In this document: piece by piece, positions 1 to 7,519 of the stretch
Position numbering within the stretch: position 1 is the first letter of the stretch
How the letters are laid out: every line of letters starts with the position of its first letter
Source of the DNA: an uncultured Prevotella sp.
Lineage (GTDB): Bacteria > Bacteroidota > Bacteroidia > Bacteroidales > Bacteroidaceae
Direction: 5' to 3'
Assembly (NCBI GenBank): GCA_900556795.1
Contig: USQD01000045.1
Span: 1 to 10,974 of the forward strand
DNA: 10,974 nucleotides
Made by a program: the position numbers and the translations under genes
Notes under the pieces: model-generated
What the model was told of the DNA's origin: nothing
Databases searched by the model: none
What the model saw: only the letters and a program-made list of their open reading frames with translations

Positions 1-1
1 C

Positions 2-9
2 TAACTTTG
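2..9 (+). promoter_or_regulatory. Bacteroidota -7 promoter box upstream of the YfhO-family gene
   Basis: The sequence TAACTTTG matches the Bacteroidota sigma-70-type -7 consensus TAnnTTTG. It lies 30 nt before the ATG at 40, which would give a leader of roughly 25 nt. The -33 element would lie left of the window, so only half of the promoter can be judged. The box would drive the three-gene envelope operon, because neither internal gap contains another TAnnTTTG. Confidence 0.55.
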
Positions 10-19
10 TCCCCAAAAT

Positions 20-33
20 TATAAACGTTTATA
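20..33. promoter_or_regulatory. Perfect 14-bp palindrome in the leader of the YfhO-family gene
   Basis: TATAAACGTTTATA is a perfect inverted repeat (7 of 7 pairs) centred between 26 and 27. It sits between the putative transcription start (about 12-15) and the start codon at 40. A site just downstream of a start is a plausible repressor operator. As RNA it could form only a weak A/U-rich hairpin with no real loop, so a DNA-binding role is the better guess. No regulator is encoded nearby, and AT-rich DNA yields such palindromes more often than random sequence does. Confidence 0.35.
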
Positions 34-39
34 GAAAAT

Positions 40-2547
40 ATGAAATTTTTGAAGAAGTATCTACTGGATATTCTGGTAGTAATTGTTTTTGCGGTAATCT
101 CCTTCGCCTACTTCATGCCAGCTGACATGGACGGACGAATCCTGTTCCGTCATGACTCTGCGGCAAGCAAGGGACTGGGACATGAGAAGGAACTTTACCA
201 GCAACAGACAGGCGAGACCACTCGCTGGACCAACTCGGTGTTTGGCGGAATGCCAACTTATCAGATGTCGCCTTCGTATGGCAGTACCAAGGTGCTCGAC
301 CAGGTAACTAAGGCTTATCACCTGTGGCTGCCAGATTATGTATGGTATGTATTCGTATATCTTCTGGGCTTCTACATCATGTTGCGTGCTTTCGATTTCC
401 GACAATCGCTGGCGGCATTGGGTAGTATCATCTGGGCATTCTCGTCCTACTTCTTTATCATTATTGCAGCCGGTCATATCTGGAAGGTATGGGCACTGGC
501 TTATCTGCCTCCTATGATTGCAGGTGTGGTGCTGGCTTATCGCGGCAAGTATCTGAAAGGCTTGCTCCTGACAGCCATCTTCTCGGCTTTCGAGGTGAAT
601 GCCAACCACGTGCAGATGACTTATTACTATCTCTTCATCATCCTCTTCATGGTGATTGCCTTCCTGGTAGAAGCCATCCAGAAGAAGCAGCTGGCTCGTT
701 TTGGCAAGGCTACAGCGGTATGCGCAGTGGGTGCCCTCATCGGTATCTCGCTCAACCTGTCCAACCTTTATCATACCTGGCAGTATGGTCAGGAAACCAT
801 GCGCGGAAAGAGTGAACTGGTAAAGAAAAACTCTGCTAATCAGACCAGTAGCGGTCTGGATAGAGACTATATCACTCAGTGGAGTTATGGTATTGACGAG
901 ACTTGGACGCTCCTGGTTCCAGATGCCAAGGGCGGTGCTTCCGTGCCTCTTGCCCAAAACGAGAAGGCAATGGAGAAGGCAGACCCTAACTTTGTTCAGA
1001 TTTATCAGCAGCTGGGTCAGTACTGGGGGAATCAGCCTGGTACCAGCGGTCCGGTATATGTAGGAGCATTCGTCTGTATGCTCTTTATCCTTGGACTGTT
1101 TATTGTGAAGGGTCCGATGAAGTGGGCTTTGCTCGCTGCCACCGTTCTGAGTATCCTGCTCTCATGGGGTAGAAACTTCATGCCGTTCACCAATTTCTTC
1201 CTGGATTATATTCCGATGTATGCCAAGTTCCGAACGGTGGCTTCCATCCTCGTTATCGCCGAGTTTACTATTCCGCTGCTGGCGATGATGGCACTGAAGA
1301 AGATTGTGGATGAACCGGAAGTGCTGACTTCTAAAATTAAATATGTATACGCCAGCTTTGGCCTGACTGCAGGTTTCTGCTTGCTCTTTGCCATCATGCC
1401 GAGCGTATTCTTCCCTGATTTCGTCTCAGCCCAGGAGACTCAGGCGTTGCAGCAGTTGCCTGCTGAATATCAGGGTCCTATTATCAGCAATCTGGTAGAG
1501 ATTCGCAAGAGTATCTTTACTTCTGATTGCTGGCGTTCGTTCTGGATTATCGTTATCGGTTCAGCCTTCCTGCTGCTTTATAAGATGAAGAAGCTCGGTG
1601 CAGAATTCATGATTGCCGGTATCGCCGTGCTCTGTCTCGTAGATATGTGGATGGTAAACAAGCGTTATCTCTATGACGATATGTTCGTGGACAAGGTAGA
1701 GCGTGATGCTCCTCAGCAGATGACAGAGACCGATAAGATTATCTGTCGCGATAAGGCACTTGACTATCGTGTGCTCAATCTCGCATCGAATACCTTCAAT
1801 GAGAACGAGACTTCTTATTATCATAAGAGTATCGGTGGATATCATCCAGCTAAGTTGCGCCGTTATCAGGAGATGATTGATGCTCACATCGCTCCTGAGA
1901 TGCAGAAGACAATGAAGGCTGTGGCTGAGGTTGGCGGTGATATGACCAAGGTGAATGGCGATAGTATCTTCCCTGTGTTGAACATGCTGAATGCCAAGTA
2001 CTTCATCATGCCTTTGCAGGGCGGTCAGACTGTTCCTGTTCAGAATCCATACGCCTACGGCAATGCCTGGTTTGTTGACGAGGTGAAGTATGTGAACAAT
2101 GCCAACGAGGAAATCGAGGGCGTGGGCAAGGTGAACCTCCGTCATGTAGCCGTGGCTGATGCCAAGTTCAAGGAGCAGCTGAATCAGAGTGTAAAGCAGG
2201 ATGATACTTCGGTTGTGAAGATGACTGCCTATAAGCCAAACAACTTGACTTACGAGGTGAAGTCGAGCAAGGGGGGTGTCATCGTATTCTCTGAAATCTA
2301 TTATCCGGGTTGGTCTGCTACCGTAGATGGGGAGCCTGTAGAACTCGGTAGAGTAGACTATATTCTCCGTGCGCTCAATGTGAAACCGGGTAATCATAAG
2401 GTGGTTCTTGATTTCCATCCACAGTCGCTCAAGAATACAGAGACTGTAGCATACGTAGGTTATGGCGTTCTTGTACTCCTTATTATAATAGGTATAGGAG
2501 TGGAAGTGAAGAGACGTAAGAAGGATACTGAAATAGTTAAGGAATAA
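40..2547 (+). CDS. YfhO-family polytopic membrane protein (putative GT-C-type glycosyltransferase)
   Basis: This 835-residue integral membrane protein resembles the YfhO family. Family knowledge: Bacillus and Listeria YfhO is a GT-C-type enzyme that decorates teichoic acids using an undecaprenyl-linked sugar. The acceptor in a Gram-negative Bacteroidota cell is unknown. Visible features are a first membrane segment at about residues 9-27, followed by an extracytoplasmic loop with acidic residues D29, D31 and D39, where GT-C enzymes keep catalytic acids. Many hydrophobic segments follow up to about residue 560, then a large soluble domain. A C-terminal beta-rich module contains YYPGW (754-758), a VDG and an RVDY motif typical of the family. 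A last membrane helix (about 803-824) precedes a basic tail. The ATG at 40 starts directly at a K-rich n-region and first helix. It is first in an operon with GSCFA and MurF/Alr genes, which fits an envelope role. Substrate and direction of transfer are not shown by the sequence. Confidence 0.88.
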   Translation: MKFLKKYLLDILVVIVFAVISFAYFMPADMDGRILFRHDSAASKGLGHEKELYQQQTGETTRWTNSVFGGMPTYQMSPSYGSTKVLDQVTKAYHLWLPDYVWYVFVYLLGFYIMLRAFDFRQSLAALGSIIWAFSSYFFIIIAAGHIWKVWALAYLPPMIAGVVLAYRGKYLKGLLLTAIFSAFEVNANHVQMTYYYLFIILFMVIAFLVEAIQKKQLARFGKATAVCAVGALIGISLNLSNLYHTWQYGQETMRGKSELVKKNSANQTSSGLDRDYITQWSYGIDETWTLLVPDAKGGASVPLAQNEKAMEKADPNFVQIYQQLGQYWGNQPGTSGPVYVGAFVCMLFILGLFIVKGPMKWALLAATVLSILLSWGRNFMPFTNFFLDYIPMYAKFRTVASILVIAEFTIPLLAMMALKKIVDEPEVLTSKIKYVYASFGLTAGFCLLFAIMPSVFFPDFVSAQETQALQQLPAEYQGPIISNLVEIRKSIFTSDCWRSFWIIVIGSAFLLLYKMKKLGAEFMIAGIAVLCLVDMWMVNKRYLYDDMFVDKVERDAPQQMTETDKIICRDKALDYRVLNLASNTFNENETSYYHKSIGGYHPAKLRRYQEMIDAHIAPEMQKTMKAVAEVGGDMTKVNGDSIFPVLNMLNAKYFIMPLQGGQTVPVQNPYAYGNAWFVDEVKYVNNANEEIEGVGKVNLRHVAVADAKFKEQLNQSVKQDDTSVVKMTAYKPNNLTYEVKSSKGGVIVFSEIYYPGWSATVDGEPVELGRVDYILRALNVKPGNHKVVLDFHPQSLKNTETVAYVGYGVLVLLIIIGIGVEVKRRKKDTEIVKE

Positions 2548-2553
2548 AAGGAG
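2546..2553 (+). promoter_or_regulatory. Shine-Dalgarno-like site for the GSCFA gene
   Basis: AAAAGGAG lies 8 nt before the ATG at 2562 and overlaps the last two bases of the upstream stop codon (TAA, 2545-2547). Clear Shine-Dalgarno sites are uncommon in Bacteroidota and the other starts in this window lack one. The site supports the chosen start and suggests coupled translation with the upstream gene. Confidence 0.55.
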
Positions 2554-2561
2554 TAAAACAG

Positions 2562-3383
2562 ATGCTGTTTCGGACAGAAATAGATATTCCAAAGGTTGAC
2601 TTCGAGATACAGCCGGCAGAGCAGATGCTCTTCGTGGGCAGTTGCTTTGCTGATAATCTGGGGCGCAGATTTGTAGAGAATCGCTTCCGGGCTACGGTGA
2701 ATCCTTTCGGAGTGATGTATAATCCGGCTAGTATTCTTCATACGGTGGAGAAGAGTCTGAGTGTTCATCCACGGATTGCGGTCTTTACGCTGGGGACAAA
2801 CCATGTGTATATATTGAAGGAGACGGGCGAAATAGTGGACAACTGCCAGAAACGCCCACAGCGTCTCTTCGAAGAAAGGGAACTGAGCGTGGATGAATGT
2901 GCGGACTATCTGCAAAAGGCGATAGATTTGCTCAAAGCAGAAAGAAAGGAAGCTTCATCTGCCGACGGTGACTTGAAGGTTATCATTACGGTGAGTCCTA
3001 TCCGATATGCCAAGTATGGCTATCACGGAAGTCAACTTTCGAAGGCAACGCTCCTTTTGGCTGCTGATAAGCTGTTGAAGGCGAATCCGGGAGTGGTGAG
3101 CTATTTCCCGGCTTACGAAATCATGAACGATGAACTTCGTGATTATCGCTTTTATAAGGAAGACATGCTGCATCCGAGCGACCAGGCTGTGGAGTATATC
3201 TGGGAAAAATTCCGGACGGTTTACTTCGGCAAAGCTGCCGAACAGTTTCTGGAAGACTGGAGACCCATCAGGGAAGCGTTCGGACACAGACCCTTCAATC
3301 CTGATAGCGAGGAACACAAAAAGTTTATCGCCAGGACGGAAGAAAGGAAAAGAGAATTTGAGGAGAAGTATCTTCTCTTGTAA
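2562..3383 (+). CDS. GSCFA-domain protein (SGNH-hydrolase-like, function unknown)
   Basis: This 273-residue protein matches the GSCFA family, named after its N-terminal motif, here FVGSCFA with G26-S27-C28-F29-A30. Its layout follows SGNH/GDSL hydrolases: a nucleophile-like serine in GSCFA, a block-III-like GTN at 78-80, a TVSP strand motif at 143-146, and a terminal DMLHPS motif with D201 and H204 spaced like the SGNH Asp-x-x-His pair. An esterase or acyltransferase activity is therefore an inference, since I know of no established substrate. No signal peptide or membrane segment is visible, so it is probably cytoplasmic. It seems somewhat shorter than the roughly 310-330 residues I recall for the family. 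The charged C-terminus (about 244-270) is probably helical. The gene lies 14 nt after the YfhO gene and 28 nt before murF/alr, pointing to envelope precursor metabolism or modification. Confidence 0.88.
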   Translation: MLFRTEIDIPKVDFEIQPAEQMLFVGSCFADNLGRRFVENRFRATVNPFGVMYNPASILHTVEKSLSVHPRIAVFTLGTNHVYILKETGEIVDNCQKRPQRLFEERELSVDECADYLQKAIDLLKAERKEASSADGDLKVIITVSPIRYAKYGYHGSQLSKATLLLAADKLLKANPGVVSYFPAYEIMNDELRDYRFYKEDMLHPSDQAVEYIWEKFRTVYFGKAAEQFLEDWRPIREAFGHRPFNPDSEEHKKFIARTEERKREFEEKYLLL

Positions 3384-3411
3384 AATATAGAATCATTAAA
3401 GTATTAAGACA

Positions 3412-5889
3412 ATGACATATACTATTGAAAAGGTAACCACACTGATAGGTGCGCGTCGCTATGGAGACAATGATACCAACATCGGTTTTATCCTGACCGA
3501 TAGTCGTTCACTTTGTTTCCCAGAGGAAACTCTATTCTTTGCGCTCAAGTCGGAGCGTAATGATGGTCACAACTACATACCTGAGCTTTATCGCAGAGGT
3601 GTGAAAAACTTTGTGGTGACTGATGTTCCTAAGGGATATGCTTCTGATTATCCGGAGGCAAACTTCCTGAAGGTTGTCAATACGCTGGAGGCTTTGCAGC
3701 GTCTGGCTGAGCGTCATCGTGATGAATTCAATATCCCTATTGTGGGGATTACGGGTTCCAACGGCAAGACCATGGTCAAGGAGTGGCTCTATCAGCTGCT
3801 CTCGCCAAGTATGTTCGTTACCCGCAGTCCTAGAAGTTACAATTCCCAGATAGGTGTGCCATTGTCTGTCTGGTTAATGAACGAACAGACTCAGGTGGGC
3901 GTGTTCGAGGCTGGTATCAGTCAGCCAGGTGAGATGCTTGCCCTTCGCGACATCATCCAGCCTACCATTGCTGTTCTTACCAATCTAGGTTCTGCCCATC
4001 AGGAGAACTTCTCTTCCCTGGAGGAGAAATGCCGTGAGAAGCTCATCCTCTTCCATGATGCTGATACCGTGATTTATGATGGCGATGATGAGGTGATTAC
4101 CAAGGTGGTGGCTGAATATCCTGGTTATAAAGGTGAAAAACTCTTCTGGTCGCTCAAGAATCCTGAGGCTCCTTTCTTTGTCAAGAGCATCGAGAAGCAG
4201 CAGAGCGTGAGCGTCATCACCTATATATATAAAGGTGAGGAGGATAGTTTCTCCATCCCATTCATCGATGATGCTTCTATCCAGAACTCTATCATCAGCG
4301 CTGTGGTGGCTTCTAAGCTCGGAGTCTCTGCTGAGGATATTGATAAGCGTATGGCGAAACTCGAACCTGTGGCTATGAGACTGGAAGTGAAGGTGGGACA
4401 GCACGGATGTACTCTTATCAACGACAGTTACAACAGCGACATCAATTCGCTTGACATTGCTCTCGACTTCATGAATCGTCGTCCGGACCATCGTGGACGC
4501 CGTCATACCTTGATATTGAGCGATATCTATCAGAGTGGTCAGACTCCGGAGGCGCTATATAAAGAAGTGAGCGATCTCGCCCGCAAGCGTGGAGTTGTGA
4601 AATTCATTGGTATTGGTCCTGAACTCTGCAAGCAGCATGATATTATTCAGATTTCAGAAAAGTTCTTCTTCCAGGATGTAGAGGAATTCATAGCCAGCGA
4701 GGTCTTTGCTTCCTTGCGTGATGAGGTTATCCTGCTGAAGGGCGCTCGCCAGTTTGGTTTTGACCAATTGACCGAGTTGCTGGTTCAGAAGGTGCATGAA
4801 ACCACTCTTGAGGTGAATTTGAATGCAGTGGTAGCCAACTTGAATTACTATCGTGCCTTTATGAAGCCTGAAACAAAGTTAGTCTGCATGATTAAGGCTG
4901 ACGGTTATGGAGCTGGAGCTGTTGAAATCGCAAAGACTTTGCAGGATCACCGTGTAGATTATCTTGCTGTGGCTGTTGCCGATGAAGGTGTAACCCTGCG
5001 CAAGAACGGAATCACCAGCAATATTATGATTATGAATCCGGAGATGACCGCCTTCAAGACCATGTTCGATTATGACCTGGAACCAGAGGTTTACTCATTC
5101 CGTTTGCTCGATGCACTGATTAAGGCAGCTGAGAAGGAGGGAGTAACAGGATTCCCTGTTCATATCAAGCTGGATACAGGTATGCATCGCATGGGATTTG
5201 ATCCGGAAAACGATATGGAGGAATTGATCGGCAAGCTGAAGCATCAGAATGCCATTATCCCTCGTTCTGTGTTCTCTCACTTCGTGGGTAGTGATGATGA
5301 TAGTTTCGATGACTTCTCTGCCCATCAGTTTGAACTCTTCGATAAGGGAAGCAAACAGTTGCAGGCTGCTTTCGACCATAAGATCTTGCGCCATATCTGC
5401 AATTCGGCAGGTATCGAGCACTTCCCGGAGCGCCAGTTGGATATGTGCCGCCTGGGTCTTGGTCTTTATGGTATCAACTCCCGCAACAATAAGACAATCA
5501 ACTGCGTGAGCACCCTGAAGACTACTATCCTGCAGATGCACCATGTGAAGGCGGGTGATAGTGTAGGTTACAGTCGCAAGACCATTCTTGATAAGGATAG
5601 TGTGATTGCTGCCATTCCTATCGGTTATGCCGATGGCTTGAACCGCCGACTCGGCAATCGACATGCTTATTGCCTTGTCAACGGACAGAAGGCTGATTAT
5701 GTAGGCAACATCTGTATGGATGTGGCGATGATAGATGTGACAGGCATCGACTGCAAGGAAGGTGATTCTGTGGAAATCTTCGGAGAGCATCTTCCTGTTC
5801 AGACGCTGAGCGATATTCTGGAAACAATTCCTTACGAAGTTCTGACTACTATCAGTAACCGAGTGAAAAGAGTTTATTATCAAGACTAG
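3412..5889 (+). CDS. Bifunctional UDP-MurNAc-tripeptide:D-Ala-D-Ala ligase / alanine racemase
   Basis: This 825-residue fusion joins two cytoplasmic peptidoglycan-precursor enzymes. Residues about 1-460 form a MurF-like Mur ligase, which adds D-Ala-D-Ala to the UDP-MurNAc-tripeptide using ATP. The P-loop GITGSNGKT is at 112-120, an NLGSAHQENF segment at 191-200 matches the family NIGxAHxExF motif, and K210 lies where Mur ligases carry the carbamylated lysine. A DSYNSD segment near 338-343 matches the C-terminal-domain DxYNAN motif. Residues about 464-825 form a PLP alanine racemase making D-Ala from L-Ala. The PLP lysine is K495 (MIKADGYGAG), with R593 in DTGMHRMG, R680 in RLGLGLYG, the likely catalytic tyrosine Y720 and a CMD at 768-770. 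Both active sites look intact. The fusion is characteristic of Bacteroidota, where a separate murF usually exists too. It is last in the operon and is followed by a terminator. Suggested symbol for the halves: murF and alr. Confidence 0.96.
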   Translation: MTYTIEKVTTLIGARRYGDNDTNIGFILTDSRSLCFPEETLFFALKSERNDGHNYIPELYRRGVKNFVVTDVPKGYASDYPEANFLKVVNTLEALQRLAERHRDEFNIPIVGITGSNGKTMVKEWLYQLLSPSMFVTRSPRSYNSQIGVPLSVWLMNEQTQVGVFEAGISQPGEMLALRDIIQPTIAVLTNLGSAHQENFSSLEEKCREKLILFHDADTVIYDGDDEVITKVVAEYPGYKGEKLFWSLKNPEAPFFVKSIEKQQSVSVITYIYKGEEDSFSIPFIDDASIQNSIISAVVASKLGVSAEDIDKRMAKLEPVAMRLEVKVGQHGCTLINDSYNSDINSLDIALDFMNRRPDHRGRRHTLILSDIYQSGQTPEALYKEVSDLARKRGVVKFIGIGPELCKQHDIIQISEKFFFQDVEEFIASEVFASLRDEVILLKGARQFGFDQLTELLVQKVHETTLEVNLNAVVANLNYYRAFMKPETKLVCMIKADGYGAGAVEIAKTLQDHRVDYLAVAVADEGVTLRKNGITSNIMIMNPEMTAFKTMFDYDLEPEVYSFRLLDALIKAAEKEGVTGFPVHIKLDTGMHRMGFDPENDMEELIGKLKHQNAIIPRSVFSHFVGSDDDSFDDFSAHQFELFDKGSKQLQAAFDHKILRHICNSAGIEHFPERQLDMCRLGLGLYGINSRNNKTINCVSTLKTTILQMHHVKAGDSVGYSRKTILDKDSVIAAIPIGYADGLNRRLGNRHAYCLVNGQKADYVGNICMDVAMIDVTGIDCKEGDSVEIFGEHLPVQTLSDILETIPYEVLTTISNRVKRVYYQD

Positions 5890-5953
5890 AATTATGTGAA
5901 GAAAATACGAATTTAAAGAGAGAAAAGCGTTATAAAAAAGTACAAAAATAGGT

Positions 5954-5989
5954 AAATCCCATCCGAAAAGCTCGGATGGGATTTTTTTT
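5954..5989 (+). terminator. Strong intrinsic terminator after murF/alr
   Basis: A perfect 13-bp stem (5954-5966 with 5972-5984) closes a 5-nt loop AAAGC and runs into eight T residues (5982-5989). The GC-rich core TCCCATCCGA pairs with TCGGATGGGA. It lies 65 nt after the stop at 5889 and separates the envelope operon from the uronate operon. The A-run at 5954-5956 gives only a weak opposite-strand version, so it is mainly a plus-strand terminator. Confidence 0.93.
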
Positions 5990-6003
5990 AAGTAATATTT
6001 TCC

Positions 6004-6019
6004 TTCAAAACGTATTGAA
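6004..6019. promoter_or_regulatory. Candidate operator: 16-bp imperfect palindrome over the -33 region
   Basis: TTCAAAACGTATTGAA is symmetric at 7 of 8 pairs (only 6009/6014 mismatch), with a central CG at 6011-6012. It covers the likely -33 element of the uronate operon. Size, symmetry and central CG are typical of LacI/GalR-type operators, a family that often controls sugar and uronate genes. Binding here would block the promoter. No regulator gene is in the window and only one copy was seen, so the assignment is tentative. Confidence 0.35.
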
Positions 6020-6043
6020 TATGAAGAAAAAAGTGTATCTTTG
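6014..6043 (+). promoter_or_regulatory. Promoter of the uronate operon (Bacteroidota type)
   Basis: The -7 box TATCTTTG (6036-6043) is an exact match to TAnnTTTG and is followed by GCA, as is common in this phylum. An ATTG at 6014-6017 lies 18 nt upstream and can serve as the -33 TTTG-type element. The predicted start is near 6048-6052, giving a leader of about 75 nt before the ATG at 6126. The leader is A/T-rich; I saw no riboswitch-like fold in it. Confidence 0.7.
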
Positions 6044-6125
6044 CAACCAACAAATCATCTAAAAACAGGTGGAGGTGCACTTTTTGTGTATTTTCTTAAC
6101 TATTTAACAAATTCAAAAAGTAATA

Positions 6126-7490
6126 ATGGAACAGGTATTTAGCTATATCATCAGTCTGGGGGCGAGCGTGATGATGCCTATCATCTTCACGGTCATTGGA
6201 CTATGTATTGGCATGAAATTCGGAAAAGCGTTGAAATCGGGACTCTTCGTAGGTGTGGGTTTCGTGGGCTTGGGTGTGGTCACTGCTTTGTTGACTACTA
6301 ACTTCAATGATCCTTTGAAGGCTATCTCCGACATCTATCACCTACAGTTGAACGTGTTTGACATGGGCTGGCCTGCAGCTGCTGCCGTTGCTTATAATAC
6401 AGCGGTGGGTGCTCTGATTATCCCAATCTGTCTGGGTGTCAACTTCCTGATGTTGATTACCAAGACCACCCGTACGGTGAACATAGACCTTTGGAACTAC
6501 TGGCACTTTGCCTTTATCGGTGCTGTGGCTTACTTCGTAATGGGCGAAAGCTTGCTTTGGGGATATTTTGCAGCCATCGTCTGCTATATGATTACATTGG
6601 TATGCGCAGACCTCACTGCTGAGAAGTTCCAAAAGTATTACGATTTGGATGGCATCTCTATTCCGCAGCCTTTCTGTCAGAGCTTTATGCCATTCGCCAT
6701 CATCTTCAATAAACTCCTGGATATGATTCCTGGTTTCTCTAAACTCGATGTTGATGCAGAAGGATTGAAGAAGAAGTTTGGCGTGCTCGGCGAACCATTG
6801 GTTCTCGGTGTCATCGTCGGCGCCTTGATTGGTTGGGCTGCACAGCTCGATATCAAGAAGATTCTCTTCCTCGGTGTGACCATGGGAGCAGTGATGGAGC
6901 TGATTCCTCGTATCACCTCTTTGTTTATCGATGGTTTGAAGCCAATCTCTGAGAAGACTCAGGAGTTGGTAAAGACCAAGTTCAACGGTAAGAAGGTTCA
7001 TATCGGTATGAGTCCTGCCTTGGTAATTGGTCATCCTACAACCCTTGTAGTATCAGTCATCCTGATTCCAGTCATCCTGGCAATCGCTGTCTTCTTGCCT
7101 GGTAACCAGTTCTTGCCATTGGCATCATTGGCTGGTATGTTCTACCTCTTTCCAATGATATTGCCATTCACCAAGGGAAATGTAGTGAAAACCCTTATCA
7201 TAGGTTTGGTAGCTCTCATCATCGGTCTCTACTTTGTAACCGATATGGCTCCAGACTTTACAATGGCTGCCAATCAGGTTTATGCAGCTACTGGTGATAA
7301 TGCCGCTCATATTCCTGACGGATTTTCGGGTGGTGCACTCGATTTTGCTTCATCTCTCTTTGGATGGGTCATCTATCGTGGCGTGAAGCTTTCATACATC
7401 GGTATGGGAGTGCTCACCATCATCACCATCGCGCTGATGGTTATCAACCGTCAGCGCATCGTAAAGGAAGAGAGAAAGGTAAAAAAGTAA
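6126..7490 (+). CDS. PTS galactitol (GAT) family EIIC permease, orphan; GatC-like
   Basis: This 454-residue polytopic inner-membrane protein matches EIIC of the GAT family along its whole length (E. coli GatC is about 451 residues). Motifs shared with GatC, recalled from memory, include GFVGLG (45-50), GWP (81-83), the TRTVNIDLWNYWH stretch (115-127), IPQP (179-182), GEP (222-224), ELIPRI with DGLKPI (258-274), PALVIGH (297-303) and LPGNQFLP (324-331). In a normal PTS, EIIC moves the sugar while EIIA and EIIB supply phosphate. Neither partner, nor HPr or EI, is in this window, and Bacteroidota generally lack a full sugar PTS. It may therefore act as a facilitator or secondary transporter. It is the first gene of an operon with KduI and a hexuronate-type MFS permease, so a uronate or its isomerised product is a better substrate guess than galactitol. 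The C-terminus ends in a lysine-rich tail. Confidence 0.9.
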   Translation: MEQVFSYIISLGASVMMPIIFTVIGLCIGMKFGKALKSGLFVGVGFVGLGVVTALLTTNFNDPLKAISDIYHLQLNVFDMGWPAAAAVAYNTAVGALIIPICLGVNFLMLITKTTRTVNIDLWNYWHFAFIGAVAYFVMGESLLWGYFAAIVCYMITLVCADLTAEKFQKYYDLDGISIPQPFCQSFMPFAIIFNKLLDMIPGFSKLDVDAEGLKKKFGVLGEPLVLGVIVGALIGWAAQLDIKKILFLGVTMGAVMELIPRITSLFIDGLKPISEKTQELVKTKFNGKKVHIGMSPALVIGHPTTLVVSVILIPVILAIAVFLPGNQFLPLASLAGMFYLFPMILPFTKGNVVKTLIIGLVALIIGLYFVTDMAPDFTMAANQVYAATGDNAAHIPDGFSGGALDFASSLFGWVIYRGVKLSYIGMGVLTIITIALMVINRQRIVKEERKVKK

Positions 7491-7509
7491 AAAGATAAAA
7501 AAGTAAAAA
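7481..7509 (+). repeat. 13-bp direct repeat at the EIIC stop / KduI leader
   Basis: The A-rich unit AAAAAAGTAAAAA occurs at 7481-7493 and again at 7497-7509, a 16-nt period. The first copy contains the EIIC stop codon and the second lies 10 nt before the KduI ATG. It is probably a slippage duplication. An A-rich stretch before a start also helps translation in Bacteroidota, which rarely use Shine-Dalgarno pairing. Confidence 0.5.
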
Positions 7510-7519
7510 CAAAATAGTA

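Noticed and set aside
61..957. Long minus-strand open frame (298 codons) opposite the YfhO-family gene
   Set aside because: Its product has no recognisable domain and is rich in residues that come from reading biased coding DNA backwards; the opposite strand encodes a clear family member. Treated as a shadow frame.
1561..2592. 343-codon minus-strand open frame opposite the end of the YfhO-family gene
   Set aside because: It overlaps a well-supported coding region entirely, shows no family motif and has no promoter box in front.
5095..5883. 262-codon minus-strand open frame within the racemase domain
   Set aside because: Antisense to conserved PLP-enzyme motifs; the translation has no domain signature.
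5990..6125. Possible riboswitch or small RNA in the leader of the EIIC gene
   Set aside because: The leader is A/T-rich and I could find no stable multi-stem fold or known aptamer motif, only the promoter and the candidate operator.
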